From: Algibacter sp045066735
GTDB lineage: Bacteria; Bacteroidota; Bacteroidia; Flavobacteriales; Flavobacteriaceae
NCBI RefSeq assembly: GCF_045066735.1
Contig: NZ_JBISHH010000002.1
Coordinates: forward strand, 1 to 64,000
DNA length: 64,000 nt
Direction of reading: 5' to 3'
Shown piece after piece: positions 19,401 to 28,106 of this stretch. The notes below the pieces were generated by a model. It was not told where the DNA came from. It ran no database searches and saw only the letters and a list, made by a program, of their open reading frames with translations. The stretch's first letter is position 1; every line of letters starts with the position of its first letter. The translations under genes and the position numbers were made by a program.

Positions 19401-20001
19401 ATTCGGATTAGTGCCAGAAGAACATTATGAATCTGTTGTTAACTATGTAAAATCAAGAGGATTGGCTTGTAGTGTTTATGGGGCACAATTTTTAATGGAT
19501 GGTTTATACAATGCTGGCGAAGCAGATTATGCCTTAGATTTATTAACTGATACTTCCGATAGAAGTTGGTATAATATGATTAAAATAGGTTCAACTATTA
19601 CTTTAGAAGCTTGGGATAACAAGTATAAAAATAATTTAGATTGGAATCACGCTTGGGGAGCAGTACCTGCAAATGTTATTCCACGTGGATTATGGGGTAT
19701 TAAACCAAAAACACCAGGGTTTGGTATAGCTACCATAAAACCTCAAATGAGTAAATTAAAATCGAGCACCATAGAAGTTCCAACGGTTAGAGGTACTATA
19801 ACAGGAAAATACAAGTACAATGGCGCAAGATTACAAACTTACGAAATTGAGATACCTGGAAACATGGTAGCCGAATTTTCTTTAAACGACTTAGATGGTA
19901 AAGATTTAATACATAATGGAAAAAAAGTGCCTTCTGCTTTCGAAAGCATTCGCTTGTCTCCTGGTAAACATACTATCCAACTTAAGATTAATTCATTTTA
20001 G
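16474..20001 (+). CDS. Bimodular S1 sulfatase - GH78 alpha-L-rhamnosidase
   Basis: A fusion of 1175 residues with a signal peptide ending near NAQ. Residues about 30-470 are a type I sulfatase: metal Asp39-Asp40 in ILTDDQRF, formylglycine signature with Cys79 (CAASRASILTG), and MGDNGYF and GKWLMYE further on. From about 480 a Fn3-like GH78 N-terminal domain follows (SAYQILVASNEKD; YYWKVRIWDEE). Then comes an (alpha/alpha)6 GH78 catalytic domain with the acidic motif DGDRERIPYEAD near 762. The architecture matches the multimodular sulfatase reported for the ulvan locus of Formosa agariphila (S1_25 plus GH78). By analogy it removes sulfate from terminal rhamnose-3-sulfate and cleaves the rhamnose. 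First gene of its operon. Confidence 0.9.
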   Translation: MFKSSILLVLLSVIGGLKITNAQQKNNSEKPNIIFILTDDQRFDAIGYVGNKYVQTPQMDDLAKSGTYFNTAIVTTPICAASRASILTGLQERAHNYNFQTGNIRDEYMASSYPTVLKNNGYYTGFYGKYGVRYNDLDKQFDEYESYDRNNRYKDRRGYYYKTIDNDTVHLTRYTGQQAIDFIDKNAKNEKPFCLSLSFSAPHAHDGAPEQYFWQNTTDNLLTDTTIPEPELGDDKYFNAQPKIVRDGFNWLRWTWRYDTPEKYQHSLKGYYRMISGIDLEIAKIRKKLQEKGLEKNTVIIVMGDNGYFLGERKLAGKWLMYENSIRVPLIVFDPRVNKHQDVDDMVLNIDVPQTIVDLAGVKAPDTWQGKSLLPIVKQEATTIARDTILIEHIWNFSEIPPSEGVRTEEWKYFRYVNDKSIEELYNLKKDPKEVKNLIGKKKYKEVAEKLRAKLDALIKEKSNAYREAPSDLTVELIREPSEDVKIFDLKPEFGWTVPLGSKFQSAYQILVASNEKDINNNNGNIWDSGEVRSLESTNVEYKGTPLQVAQTYYWKVRIWDEENRLVDYSESQKFTTGKSDSYIISTENKFVTTKVKPTIFEKRGSSYFIDFGKAAFATMDFTYHAKTSHTLTVRVGEMVDDKGNVNRTPPKKSNIRYQELKVNVTPGQTKYQIKVQTDERNTRPNKAIPLPDGFPPLVPFRYAEIEGAQESISAENVEQLAFHTYWDEQASSFNSNDNILNQVWDLCKYSIKATTFNGLYVDGDRERIPYEADAYLNQLSHYTTDREFAIARRTIEYFMKQPTWPTEWQQHVPLLIHADFMYTGNTELVERYYEALKHKSLYELSNDDGLITSTKVDAAFMKKLGFPDGYKKPLTDIVDWPGANFNGSKTKGERDGFVFKPYSTVINAFFYENMKIMAEFAKILGKTQEALDFEYRAAKAKKAVNEQMFDATRGVYVDGIGTDHASLHANMMPLAFGLVPEEHYESVVNYVKSRGLACSVYGAQFLMDGLYNAGEADYALDLLTDTSDRSWYNMIKIGSTITLEAWDNKYKNNLDWNHAWGAVPANVIPRGLWGIKPKTPGFGIATIKPQMSKLKSSTIEVPTVRGTITGKYKYNGARLQTYEIEIPGNMVAEFSLNDLDGKDLIHNGKKVPSAFESIRLSPGKHTIQLKINSF

Positions 20002-20113
20002 GTTTAAAAAAAAAAGCAAACGTTTTGTGGATATCTAAAAAGAAGCAAAAAAGAATTGGATACGGTTCTGTAACATAATATGCTAATAGAAAATCTATTA
20101 AGTTTTCTTAAAA

Positions 20114-21100
20114 ATGATAAACAAAAGTGTTAATTGGGGAATTATAGGCTGCGGCGATGTTGCAGAAGTTAAAAGTGGGCCTGCATTTTATAAAGTTGAT
20201 AACTCTAATTTAGTTGGAGTTATGCGCAGAAATAAAGATAAAGTTCAAGATTTTGCTAAAAGACATGGAGTTAGTAACTGGACCACCAATGCCACTAGTT
20301 TAATAGAAAACCAAGACATAAATGCCGTATATATAGCTACACCACCTTCATCACATCTAGAATATGCGCTTCAATGCATAAAAGCAGGAAAAAATGTGTA
20401 TCTAGAGAAACCCATGGTACTTAATAGCCACGAAGCTGATGTACTTTTAAGTGCAGTTAAAAGCAGTAATACTAAAGTAACAGTTGCACATTATCGAAGA
20501 GCATTACCAGTATTTTTAAAAGTAAAATACTTATTAGATTCTAATTTAATTGGTAAGATATCTTCTGCCAAAATTGTTATAAAACAAAAAGAAAATGCCA
20601 GTTTAATTGCTAAGTCTGATGAAAATTGGAGAACGAATCCAAAAATTTCAGGAGGTGGATATTTTCACGATATAGCGCCACATCAAATCGATTTAATGTG
20701 TTATTATTTTGGCGAAGTGAGCGAGATAACTAAAGATGACCTTAAAGATGATTTAGATTCTAATCAAGAAGTAAGTGGCAGTCTACTTTTTAAAAACGAC
20801 GTAAGATTTACTGGTTCATGGAACTTTAATGCTTCCGAAGAAAAAGATAATTGTACTATTTATGGAGAAAAGGGAACTATTTCTTTTTCCTTTTATGGCG
20901 ATGAAATTATTTTAACTAAGGATGGTAAAAAGGAGCAATTTCTTTTTACAAACCCAAAACATGTTCAGCAACCCATGATAAAAAAAACCGTCAGTTATTT
21001 TTTAGGCAAGAGCCAAAATCCATGTACTGTAAACGAAGCTGCAATTGTAACTCAAATTATGGATGTATTTTCTGAAAGTAAATTAAAAACTAAGCAATAG
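20114..21100 (+). CDS. Gfo/Idh/MocA-family oxidoreductase (cytoplasmic)
   Basis: A 328-residue NAD(P)-dependent oxidoreductase with no signal peptide. The Rossmann motif (WGIIGCGDVAEVKSGPAF) is at the N-terminus, the EKPMVLN motif near residue 98 carries the catalytic Lys, and GGYFHDIAPHQIDLM is the His-containing substrate motif. It resembles the xylose/trans-dihydrodiol dehydrogenase-like branch. It sits between the sulfatase-GH78 fusion and GH3 in a same-strand run. Unlike the Tat-exported one at 14919 it should act in the cytoplasm, perhaps on a monosaccharide or keto-sugar from ulvan. Substrate unknown. Confidence 0.88.
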   Translation: MINKSVNWGIIGCGDVAEVKSGPAFYKVDNSNLVGVMRRNKDKVQDFAKRHGVSNWTTNATSLIENQDINAVYIATPPSSHLEYALQCIKAGKNVYLEKPMVLNSHEADVLLSAVKSSNTKVTVAHYRRALPVFLKVKYLLDSNLIGKISSAKIVIKQKENASLIAKSDENWRTNPKISGGGYFHDIAPHQIDLMCYYFGEVSEITKDDLKDDLDSNQEVSGSLLFKNDVRFTGSWNFNASEEKDNCTIYGEKGTISFSFYGDEIILTKDGKKEQFLFTNPKHVQQPMIKKTVSYFLGKSQNPCTVNEAAIVTQIMDVFSESKLKTKQ

Positions 21101-21129
21101 AAACAATAAGATAAATTTTAAACAAGAGG

Positions 21130-23400
21130 ATGAAAAAATTAATATTTACATTTTTAATTACAGCAATAACGGTGCTTTTTCCTTATCAGGATATAAAAGC
21201 GCAGTCAAAAGACTATAAGGATGCTTCATTATCCATAGAAGAAAGAGTAGAAGCACTGTTACCCAAACTTTCATTAGAAGAAAAGGTAGCGCAAATGCGT
21301 ATTTTTCATGCTAATATAGGTGTGAAACATGATGAAAAAGGAAAGCTACAACTTTCTAATAAGGTTATTAAAAAATTAAAACTTGGTATTGCGGGAATTA
21401 AAAACCCTGCCGAACATGTTGATGCAGTAACCGCTGCTAAATTAAATAACGAACTTCAAAAATATATTATAGAAAACAACCGTTGGGGAATTCCTGCGCT
21501 TTTTGTAACAGAGTCTTATAACGGTGTCGATGCAGAAGGCTGTACCAAATTTGGAAGACCTATCGCATCAGCAGCTTCATTTAACCCAGAATTGGTTCAA
21601 AAACAATGGGATATTGTAGGTAGAGAAGCTCGATTAAGAGGGATGCATATGTGCCATTCGCCGGAGGCCGATTTGGTTCGCGATCCACGTTTCGGGCGTA
21701 TGTCTGAAGCTTTTGGTGAAGATACTTACCTTACCACTCAAATGGTAACCAGTGCTGTAAAAGGTGTTCAAGGTAATTACGAAGGTTTAGGAAATGGTAC
21801 GCATATTGGAGCCGTTGCCAAACACTTTGCAGGTTATGGTCAAGTACTAGGTGGTTCAAATTTTGCAGCTATCGAAATTTCCCCGAGAACACTTATAGAC
21901 GAGGTTTATCCTCCGTTTGAAGCAGCCGTAAAGGATGCTAAAACTTTGGGTATTATGGCCTCTCATGGCGATTTAAACGGTATTGCCAGTCATGGAAATC
22001 CGGAATTATTAACAGGTGTATTAAGAGACCAATGGGGCTTTAATGGTTATGTAGTTTCAGATTCTAATGATATTGCACGTTTGTTTTATTTTATGAATGT
22101 TGCCGAATCTCCTGAAGCGGCAGCTCAAATGGGGTTAGAGGCAGGAATAGATATCGATTTATATGCCGAAGATTCTTATGCTTACTTACCTGAAATGGTA
22201 AAGAAAAACCCAGAACTTGAAAAGTTAATCGACCGTTCCGTAAGACGTGTATTAAGAACCAAATTCATTTTAGGTTTATTTGATAATCCTTATATAGATC
22301 TTAAAGAAACTAAAAAAGGAGTACGTTCAAAATCGTCTTTAGAATTAGCTAGAACATCAGATTTAGAATCCATAATTCTTCTCAAAAATCAAAATAACAC
22401 CTTACCTTTAAACAAAAGTAAGTCTACAAAAATAGCTTTGTTAGGGCCATTAGTAAAAGAAAACACAAAAGCATTGTTCGAGTCGGTTACAGGAAATAGT
22501 ATAACGTATGTAGCAGAAAAGGGTTTTCATTTAACCGATGAAACAGGTGGAGCTCCTAAATTATTAGAAAGAGACAAAAATGCAATTGATAAATTGGTAA
22601 ATACGGCAAAAAGTGCCGATTTAAGTATTTTATTTTTGGGAGGCGATGAGTTTACTTCAAAGGAAGCATTTTTTACGCATGCTTTGGGAGATAGAGCTAC
22701 TATTGATCCTGTAGGTCCTCAGGACGAACTCATTGAAAAAATTAAAGCACTTGGTAAACCTGTAATTGTGGTTTTAAAACACCGTAGAACCTTATCTATA
22801 AATACAATAGCAGAACAAGCCGATGCTATTTTGGATACTTGGGATTTAAGTGAATTTGGAGACCAATCTACCGCTAAAATTATTTTTGGAGAAGTATCTC
22901 CTTCAGGAAAATTACCAGTTACCGTGCCAAGATCTATTGGGCAAATACCGTTTCATTACAGTATGAAAGAGATTAATTATAAAAAAGGATACTTGTTCTT
23001 AGAAGATGGTCCAATTTATCCTTTTGGTTACGGTTTAAGTTATGCTAATTTTAAATATTCAGATATTAAAATATCCAATACAGAACTAACACCAAATACT
23101 GAAATTGAGGTTAGTGTTAAGGTAACTAATACTGGGGCTGTTAAGGCTAAAGAAGTTGTTCAAATGTATATTAAGGATGAAATAGGTTCGGTAACCAGAC
23201 CAGATAAAGAACTTAAAGGTTTTGAAAAGATAGAATTAAATCCAGGCGAAAACAAAACAGTTACTTTTAAAATCACCCCAAAAATGCTTGAATTTACAGG
23301 TCTTAAAATGAAAAAAGTATTAGAGCCAGGAGATTATACCGTGAAAGTAGGAACCTCTTCTCAAGAGTATTTGGAAACAACATTCAAACTAAAAAAATAG
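21130..23400 (+). CDS. GH3 family glycoside hydrolase, probable beta-xylosidase or beta-glucosidase type
   Basis: Periplasmic GH3 of 756 residues with a signal peptide (cleaved near IKAQ). The TIM-barrel half contains KHFAGYG (Lys231-His232) and the nucleophile Asp311 in GYVVSDSND. The alpha/beta sandwich half follows (LGPLVKENTKALFES; LGGDEFTSKEAFFTH). A C-terminal Fn3-like domain (about 645-750; VTNTGAVKAKEVVQMY) ends the protein. The order is that of the large GH3 enzymes. The locus is rich in rhamnose and xylose enzymes, and a GH3 is part of the described Formosa ulvan pathway, so removal of xylose is the likely job; sequence alone does not fix the sugar. It lies 29 bp after the oxidoreductase and 4 bp before GH105. 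Confidence 0.9.
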   Translation: MKKLIFTFLITAITVLFPYQDIKAQSKDYKDASLSIEERVEALLPKLSLEEKVAQMRIFHANIGVKHDEKGKLQLSNKVIKKLKLGIAGIKNPAEHVDAVTAAKLNNELQKYIIENNRWGIPALFVTESYNGVDAEGCTKFGRPIASAASFNPELVQKQWDIVGREARLRGMHMCHSPEADLVRDPRFGRMSEAFGEDTYLTTQMVTSAVKGVQGNYEGLGNGTHIGAVAKHFAGYGQVLGGSNFAAIEISPRTLIDEVYPPFEAAVKDAKTLGIMASHGDLNGIASHGNPELLTGVLRDQWGFNGYVVSDSNDIARLFYFMNVAESPEAAAQMGLEAGIDIDLYAEDSYAYLPEMVKKNPELEKLIDRSVRRVLRTKFILGLFDNPYIDLKETKKGVRSKSSLELARTSDLESIILLKNQNNTLPLNKSKSTKIALLGPLVKENTKALFESVTGNSITYVAEKGFHLTDETGGAPKLLERDKNAIDKLVNTAKSADLSILFLGGDEFTSKEAFFTHALGDRATIDPVGPQDELIEKIKALGKPVIVVLKHRRTLSINTIAEQADAILDTWDLSEFGDQSTAKIIFGEVSPSGKLPVTVPRSIGQIPFHYSMKEINYKKGYLFLEDGPIYPFGYGLSYANFKYSDIKISNTELTPNTEIEVSVKVTNTGAVKAKEVVQMYIKDEIGSVTRPDKELKGFEKIELNPGENKTVTFKITPKMLEFTGLKMKKVLEPGDYTVKVGTSSQEYLETTFKLKK

Positions 23401-23404
23401 ACAA

Positions 23405-24532
23405 ATGAACAAACCCGTATTACACCTTTTAGTGTTTTTAACGCTTTTTAGCTGTTCTGTTTCTCAAAAAACAGTTGCTCAACAAGCTTTAGATAATTCA
23501 GAAATTAAAGTCTCTATGATAAAAGCTTTAGAGTGGCAAGAAGCGCACCCTATATTTGCCATTGCTCCTACCGATTGGACAGCTGGTGCCTATTATACAG
23601 GTGTTGCTAGAGCACATAAAGCTACAAAAGATATGATGTATATGGCAGCCTTAAAAAATCAAGGCTATTGGAATAATTGGCAAACCTATAAACGATTATA
23701 TCATGCTGATGACGTGGCTATTTCGTATAGCTATCTTTATATTGATGGTAACGGAGGTCGTAAGAATTTTGTTGATCTGGAGCCTACAAAAAAGTTTTTA
23801 GATGCGCATTTATATGAGGACCATCGTTGGAAATCAGGAACAGATAAAAGTAAAGAAGGAAGAACTATTTTATGGTGGTGGTGCGATGCTTTATTTATGG
23901 CGCCTCCTGTACTTAATTTATATGCAAAACATACTAATCAACCTAAGTATTTAGACGATATGCATAAGTTTTATATGCAAACATATAACCAATTGTATGA
24001 TGAAGAAGAGCGCTTATTTGCAAGAGATATGCGTTTTGTTTGGGAAGGAAACGATAAGGATACAAAAGAACCTAATGGAAAAAAAGTGTTCTGGTCTAGA
24101 GGTAACGGATGGGTAATTGCAGGTTTAGCATTAATTTTAGATGATTTACCAAAAGATTTTAAACATCGTCCTTTTTATGAAAACCTTTACAAAGATATGG
24201 CTTCTAGAATATTAGAGCTTCAACCAGAAGATGGCTTATGGAGAACAAGTTTATTATGCCCAGAAAGCTACAACCACGGTGAAGTTAGCGGAAGCGGCTT
24301 TTATACATTTGCTCTTGCTTGGGGTATTAATAACGGATTTATAGATAAGAAACATACTCCGGCAGTTAAAAAAGCTTGGAATGCCATTGCAAAATGTCAG
24401 CATGAAGATGGTCGTGTAGGATGGGTGCAAAACATTGGAGCTTTCCCAGAACCAGCATCTGCAGATTCTTGGCAAAATTTTGGGACAGGAGCCTTTTTAA
24501 TGGCAGGTAGCGAGGTTTTAAAATTAAAGTAA
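23405..24532 (+). CDS. GH105 unsaturated uronyl hydrolase lipoprotein
   Basis: Family GH105 enzymes hydrate the 4,5-unsaturated uronic acid left at the non-reducing end by lyases and so release it. The protein has 375 residues, a lipoprotein signal with Cys17 (LTLFSCSVS) and the (alpha/alpha)6 toroid motifs. These are WWWCDALFMAPPVL with the presumed catalytic Asp161, RGNGWVIAGLALIL, and SGSGFYTFALAWGIN. It begins 4 bp after GH3, indicating tight co-expression. In this locus it should act on PL28 products (unsaturated uronyl-rhamnose-3-sulfate). It may also take products of the dehydratase-like enzyme at 34013. It is followed by a mosaic intergenic repeat, then a sulfatase. Confidence 0.92.
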   Translation: MNKPVLHLLVFLTLFSCSVSQKTVAQQALDNSEIKVSMIKALEWQEAHPIFAIAPTDWTAGAYYTGVARAHKATKDMMYMAALKNQGYWNNWQTYKRLYHADDVAISYSYLYIDGNGGRKNFVDLEPTKKFLDAHLYEDHRWKSGTDKSKEGRTILWWWCDALFMAPPVLNLYAKHTNQPKYLDDMHKFYMQTYNQLYDEEERLFARDMRFVWEGNDKDTKEPNGKKVFWSRGNGWVIAGLALILDDLPKDFKHRPFYENLYKDMASRILELQPEDGLWRTSLLCPESYNHGEVSGSGFYTFALAWGINNGFIDKKHTPAVKKAWNAIAKCQHEDGRVGWVQNIGAFPEPASADSWQNFGTGAFLMAGSEVLKLK

Positions 24533-24546
24533 AAAATAGATATTTT

Positions 24547-24646
24547 GGGCGTTACCCCGCTTTTTTGCGGGGTCGGGCTTTACGTTCCAAGTCCTCGCAC
24601 TTCCTTCGTCAGGCTTTGGGCTTTCCTCTACAATCCCTAACGCAGG
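24547..24646. repeat. Flavobacterial intergenic repeat, copy R1
   Basis: It starts GGGCGTTACCCC with a strong hairpin (ACCCCGC, T6 loop, GCGGGGT at 24554-24573), continues GGGTCGGGCTTT-like, and ends CAATCCCTAACGC. The GCGTTA/TAACGC ends are inverted. GC is much higher than in the neighbours. Copy R2 at 57418 has the same ends and order. It lies inside the operon just upstream of a sulfatase. Confidence 0.8.
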
Positions 24647-24764
24647 CTAGTTTGCTAACTTACTTTTAGTACTAAATATCAAGGTTTTTTTAAGGGCTTT
24701 CATTATATGTAAAATAAGCTGTTTTCTTTCAATTTAAACCGTAAACAAGTTAAAAAACACACAA

Positions 24765-26507
24765 ATGAAATTATTTAAACTATTAGTACTAATTTGTTTA
24801 GGCATTACAAGTTGCCAAAATAAAAATAAGAAAACTAAAAAAGAAGTCGCAACTAATTTAGAGTTTTCAAATAGGCCAAATATACTTTGGCTAGTAACCG
24901 AAGATATGGGAGCCTATATTCCACCATTTGGTGATTCTACGGTGGTAACTCCTAACTTAAGTAAATTAGCAAGTCAAGGTGTAATATATCCAAATCTTTA
25001 TTCAACTTCTGGAGTTTGTGCACCAAGTCGGGCTGCCATAGCAACAGGAATGTACCCTTCCAGTATTGGTGCGAACCATATGCGTACCAATTCTTATAAT
25101 GACGAAATAGGCGTGCCAAAATATGAAGCCGTACCACCTGCAGAAGTTAAAATGATAAGTGAGTTACTACGTATGCAAGGTTACTATTGCTCTAATAATT
25201 ATAAAGAAGATTATCAATTTAAAGCTCCCAAAACAGCATGGGATGAAAGTAGTCCTTACGCACATTGGAGAGATAGAGCGGCAAATCAGCCATTTTTTTC
25301 AGTATTTAATTTTACAGAAACCCATGAGTCGGGATTGTTTGAGCCTTACGGATTTAGAGAAATAGAAGCAAGACATTACCACTCGGGAGACCGAAACTAT
25401 AAATGGAAAAATTTTGGAGCTTCGCATGCCAAAAATAGGATGGCAGAAGAAGATACGCCTGTGCACCTTTCAAAAGATACAGACTTTAATATTCCACCAT
25501 ATTTGCTAGACACCGAAGCAACACGTCGCGATATGTGGAAATTGTACAATAATATTGGAGAAATGGATCGTCAAGTGGGCGCTGTTTTAAAACAATTAGA
25601 AGATGATGGTTTATTAGAAAATACCATTATCTTTTTCTATGGAGACCACGGCGGGCCATTACCAAGAGAAAAACGATTAATTTACGATTCGGGTTTAAAC
25701 ACGCCTTTAATTATTCGTTTTCCAAAAAGCATGAAAGCAGGAACAAAAGACAATCAGTTAATTAGTTTTGTCGATTTTGCTCCAACTTTACTATCTCTAA
25801 TTGGAGAAGCACCTCAGTCTTATATGCAAGGGCAGTCATTTTTAGGAGAATACAAAGCAGACAAGCGAGAATATATTTATGGAGCAGCCGACAGATTCGA
25901 CGGGTTTACCGACGCTATTAGAGCTGTAAGAGATAAGCGATATAAGTATATTCGAAATTACAGGCCAAAGCAAGGCTATTATTTACCAGTCGCTTACCGA
26001 GAGAAGATACCAAGCATGCAAGAGTTATTAAGGCTAAAAGGAGAGGGAGAATTAAATGCTAATCAAATGCAATGGTTTCGAGAATCTAAACCAAAAGAAG
26101 AGCTTTTCGATTGTATAGCCGATCCTTTTGAGTTAAATAATCTTGCCTATACCCCTGAATATAAAGACAAACTAATTGAGTTAAGCTCAGAAATGGACAG
26201 ATGGCTAACCGAAATTGGAGACACCCCAAACCTTAACGAAAGAAAACTAGTAGACCGTCTATGGGCAGGTAGCGATAGCCAGCCTAAAACAGCCATTCCA
26301 GATATCATTTCTGAAAATGGAAAAGTGAAAATAACTTGTGAAACAGAAGGTGCTTCAATAGCTTATAAGGTTGTCGCTAAGAGCGAAAAGACTCCATTGT
26401 CATGGAACATATATAAAAGCCCTATCGAGCTGCCAGAAGGAGCTAAACTAATGGTGCAATCACATCGTTTAGGGTTTTTGCCAAGTAAAACCGTTACGTT
26501 TAATTAG
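24765..26507 (+). CDS. S1-family sulfatase lipoprotein
   Basis: Type I sulfatase of 580 residues. Lipoprotein signal with Cys17 (LGITSCQNK), metal site in LWLVTEDMGAY, formylglycine signature Cys85-Ala-Pro-Ser-Arg (VCAPSRAAIATG), and FYGDHGGPLPREKR for the second metal and substrate side. The NILWLVTEDMGA opening resembles the sulfohydrolase-like branch; I do not assign an S1 subfamily. The C-terminal part (about 515-580) is a short beta domain of the chitobiase/beta-hexosaminidase C-terminal type (KITCETEGASIAYKV). It likely desulfates ulvan oligosaccharides in the periplasm or at the surface. No CAGGATA site precedes it, so it depends on read-through of the operon or an unseen promoter. Confidence 0.9.
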   Translation: MKLFKLLVLICLGITSCQNKNKKTKKEVATNLEFSNRPNILWLVTEDMGAYIPPFGDSTVVTPNLSKLASQGVIYPNLYSTSGVCAPSRAAIATGMYPSSIGANHMRTNSYNDEIGVPKYEAVPPAEVKMISELLRMQGYYCSNNYKEDYQFKAPKTAWDESSPYAHWRDRAANQPFFSVFNFTETHESGLFEPYGFREIEARHYHSGDRNYKWKNFGASHAKNRMAEEDTPVHLSKDTDFNIPPYLLDTEATRRDMWKLYNNIGEMDRQVGAVLKQLEDDGLLENTIIFFYGDHGGPLPREKRLIYDSGLNTPLIIRFPKSMKAGTKDNQLISFVDFAPTLLSLIGEAPQSYMQGQSFLGEYKADKREYIYGAADRFDGFTDAIRAVRDKRYKYIRNYRPKQGYYLPVAYREKIPSMQELLRLKGEGELNANQMQWFRESKPKEELFDCIADPFELNNLAYTPEYKDKLIELSSEMDRWLTEIGDTPNLNERKLVDRLWAGSDSQPKTAIPDIISENGKVKITCETEGASIAYKVVAKSEKTPLSWNIYKSPIELPEGAKLMVQSHRLGFLPSKTVTFN

Positions 26508-26947
26508 GGAGTGTTTGTTTTCTTTTTATTATAAGCTATATAATTTGAGTTTTTTTGTTTGAAAGCGAATAAACAAGCAACAAAAAATCTTATCAACATC
26601 TGTATTCTTACTAATTTACTTCAAAATATAGTGTCAATTAAATTATATTTCAATTTCAGTAATATAGGGTAAAATAACATTTATTTAGAAAAAAATAATT
26701 ATAACAAAATTAGGGGTAAATAGATATGTAAAAAGAGCTAAATGAGTCGGTGTTTGAATTAATTAGGTTTAAAAGCTTAATGGAATAAATATAAAATGCT
26801 GTATAAAAATACACCTTGAAAAATTAAACTAATTTAGTTTTTCAAGGTGTTACTTATAAATTCTTTAATGAATCTATGTTTCTTTTAAAATGTAAATTAC
26901 TTTATATAAAGAATATTAAGTGTTTTTAGGATAAGATAAAACTCAAC
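26508..26947. other. Intergenic region between convergent units
   Basis: AT-rich region between the sulfatase (+) and the PL28 lipoprotein (-). No gene is supported. It contains one strong hairpin at 26811-26850. Confidence 0.6.
26811..26850. terminator. Bidirectional terminator hairpin
   Basis: ACACCTTGAAAAA pairs with TTTTTCAAGGTGT, with further AT pairs toward the loop. It lies 97 bp past the PL28 stop and can end transcription from both sides. Confidence 0.75.
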
Positions 26948-27892
26948 TTATTTTTCAACTATTTCATGCGCAGTGTTAGCCCATCTAATTTGCGCTCTTC
27001 CACCTTTAACTCTGTAGGCACCATATCTAATTTTCGATTGCGTCCCTCTTTCAGGATCAGGAATATTCCAATTAAATGCTTCACCACCAATTATAGCATT
27101 ACAATAGTGTATTTTTTTTGTGGAATCGGTAGGGTCTGCTTTAAAACCAACTTCTAGGTCAAAAGAAGTTATTTCATTTTTATTAACTCTTTTTAGTAAC
27201 ACGACTTCTCTACCACTTCCAGATCCACCACGTTCTAGTATACGTTCGGCATAAATATCGAAAGCAACTTGCTTGTCTGCATTTATACCTGTACCATATA
27301 CTGGCTTAGCTAAATACAGACAAATTGCTGGGTCAGGAGAACCACCACCACCAGTATGTTGCCCTTTGGCTTGTGAAATGTATGTTCCACTTTGGCTATC
27401 AGAATCAGCATCGCCTACTTCAAGAATTCTAAATTCTCCTGTAAATTTAACAAGTGATCCTACGTTAGAATTAGCAATAGGTAATGAGCGTTCTATTCTA
27501 GGCTGTAAGGTACCTGCTGTATCCCAATGGTTAGACCCATCCGTTATATTATATACTCCCCAAGTAGTGCCATCAATAATGCTTTCTGAGTAATCGGAAT
27601 AGCAACTTCTATCATCAACCTCACCTACATTATTAGGGTTTGGTATATCAACATTTCTGGTGCTGTTGTTTTCGAATTCACCAGAAGCTGGACAAGCTAA
27701 ATCTGTACTTGTATCTTCATCAGCAGCTACAACAGTCGGGTCTGTATCTGGGGCAGTTTCAGGAACTGGGGTTTTATAAATCAATATATCTTCAGAGTAT
27801 CCTAGTCCGTCTTTGGTGCATGAAAAGAATGTAACAAAAATAATTAATGCACTTAGTGATACTAATTTGTAAGTAAAGTTTGGTTTTTTCAT
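26948..27892 (-). CDS. PL28-type ulvan lyase, lipoprotein form
   Basis: Lipoprotein (Cys25 in TFFSCTKD) of 314 residues consisting of one catalytic-size domain. From about residue 62 it is nearly colinear with the middle of the T9SS-secreted protein at 31894: DLACPASGEFENNSTRNVD, SCYSDYSES, GVYNITDGSNHWD, LQPRIERSL, YISQAKGQH, YAERILERGGSGSGRE, HYCNAIIGGEAFNW, RYGAYRVKGGRAQIRW. I recognise this as the PL28 beta-jelly-roll ulvan lyase family, which cuts between rhamnose-3-sulfate and uronic acid by beta-elimination. The lipid anchor suggests the cell-surface copy, working beside the SusC/D importers. Transcribed alone from site 5, divergent from GH106. Confidence 0.82.
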   Translation of the reverse strand: MKKPNFTYKLVSLSALIIFVTFFSCTKDGLGYSEDILIYKTPVPETAPDTDPTVVAADEDTSTDLACPASGEFENNSTRNVDIPNPNNVGEVDDRSCYSDYSESIIDGTTWGVYNITDGSNHWDTAGTLQPRIERSLPIANSNVGSLVKFTGEFRILEVGDADSDSQSGTYISQAKGQHTGGGGSPDPAICLYLAKPVYGTGINADKQVAFDIYAERILERGGSGSGREVVLLKRVNKNEITSFDLEVGFKADPTDSTKKIHYCNAIIGGEAFNWNIPDPERGTQSKIRYGAYRVKGGRAQIRWANTAHEIVEK

Positions 27893-27914
27893 AATGTATA
27901 ATGGTATTTTATTG

Positions 27915-27959
27915 TAAAATTATTTTATGTTACTAATATTTTCATCCTGTACTGTCCTG
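27915..27959 (-). promoter_or_regulatory. CAGGATA-type promoter, site 5 (PL28 lipoprotein)
   Basis: On the minus strand CAGGACA (27959-27953) and CAGGATG (27949-27943) precede, by 20 nt, the box TAATTTTA (27922-27915). The PL28 start at 27892 is 22 nt below it. Confidence 0.85.
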
Positions 27960-28040
27960 TTTAAAAATATTCCTTTTTTTTAATTTTTGAGTGAATATCT
28001 AAAAATGCGTAAAATTGAATAGGTTTTTAAATATTATTAA

Positions 28041-28085
28041 CATGATACAGCAGGATGGATTCTCAATGAAAATGTGGTTTTTTTA
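28041..28085 (+). promoter_or_regulatory. CAGGATA-type promoter, site 4 (GH106)
   Basis: CATGATA (28041-28047) and CAGGATG (28051-28057), then 20 nt to TTTTTTTA (28078-28085). This is the weakest -7 box of the set, and the leader is only about 21 nt. Divergent from site 5. Confidence 0.65.
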
Positions 28086-28106
28086 AGAAATTAAACCCTA
28101 ATAATA

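Noticed and set aside
21187..21193. CAGGATA inside the GH3 coding region
   Set aside because: Single copy without a second repeat at 10 bp and within a signal-peptide coding stretch; chance match.
24547..24646. Integron attC site
   Set aside because: The ends resemble attC core sites only loosely (GTTACCC/CCCTAAC do not fit GTTRRRY/RYYYAAC), and there is no integron integrase.
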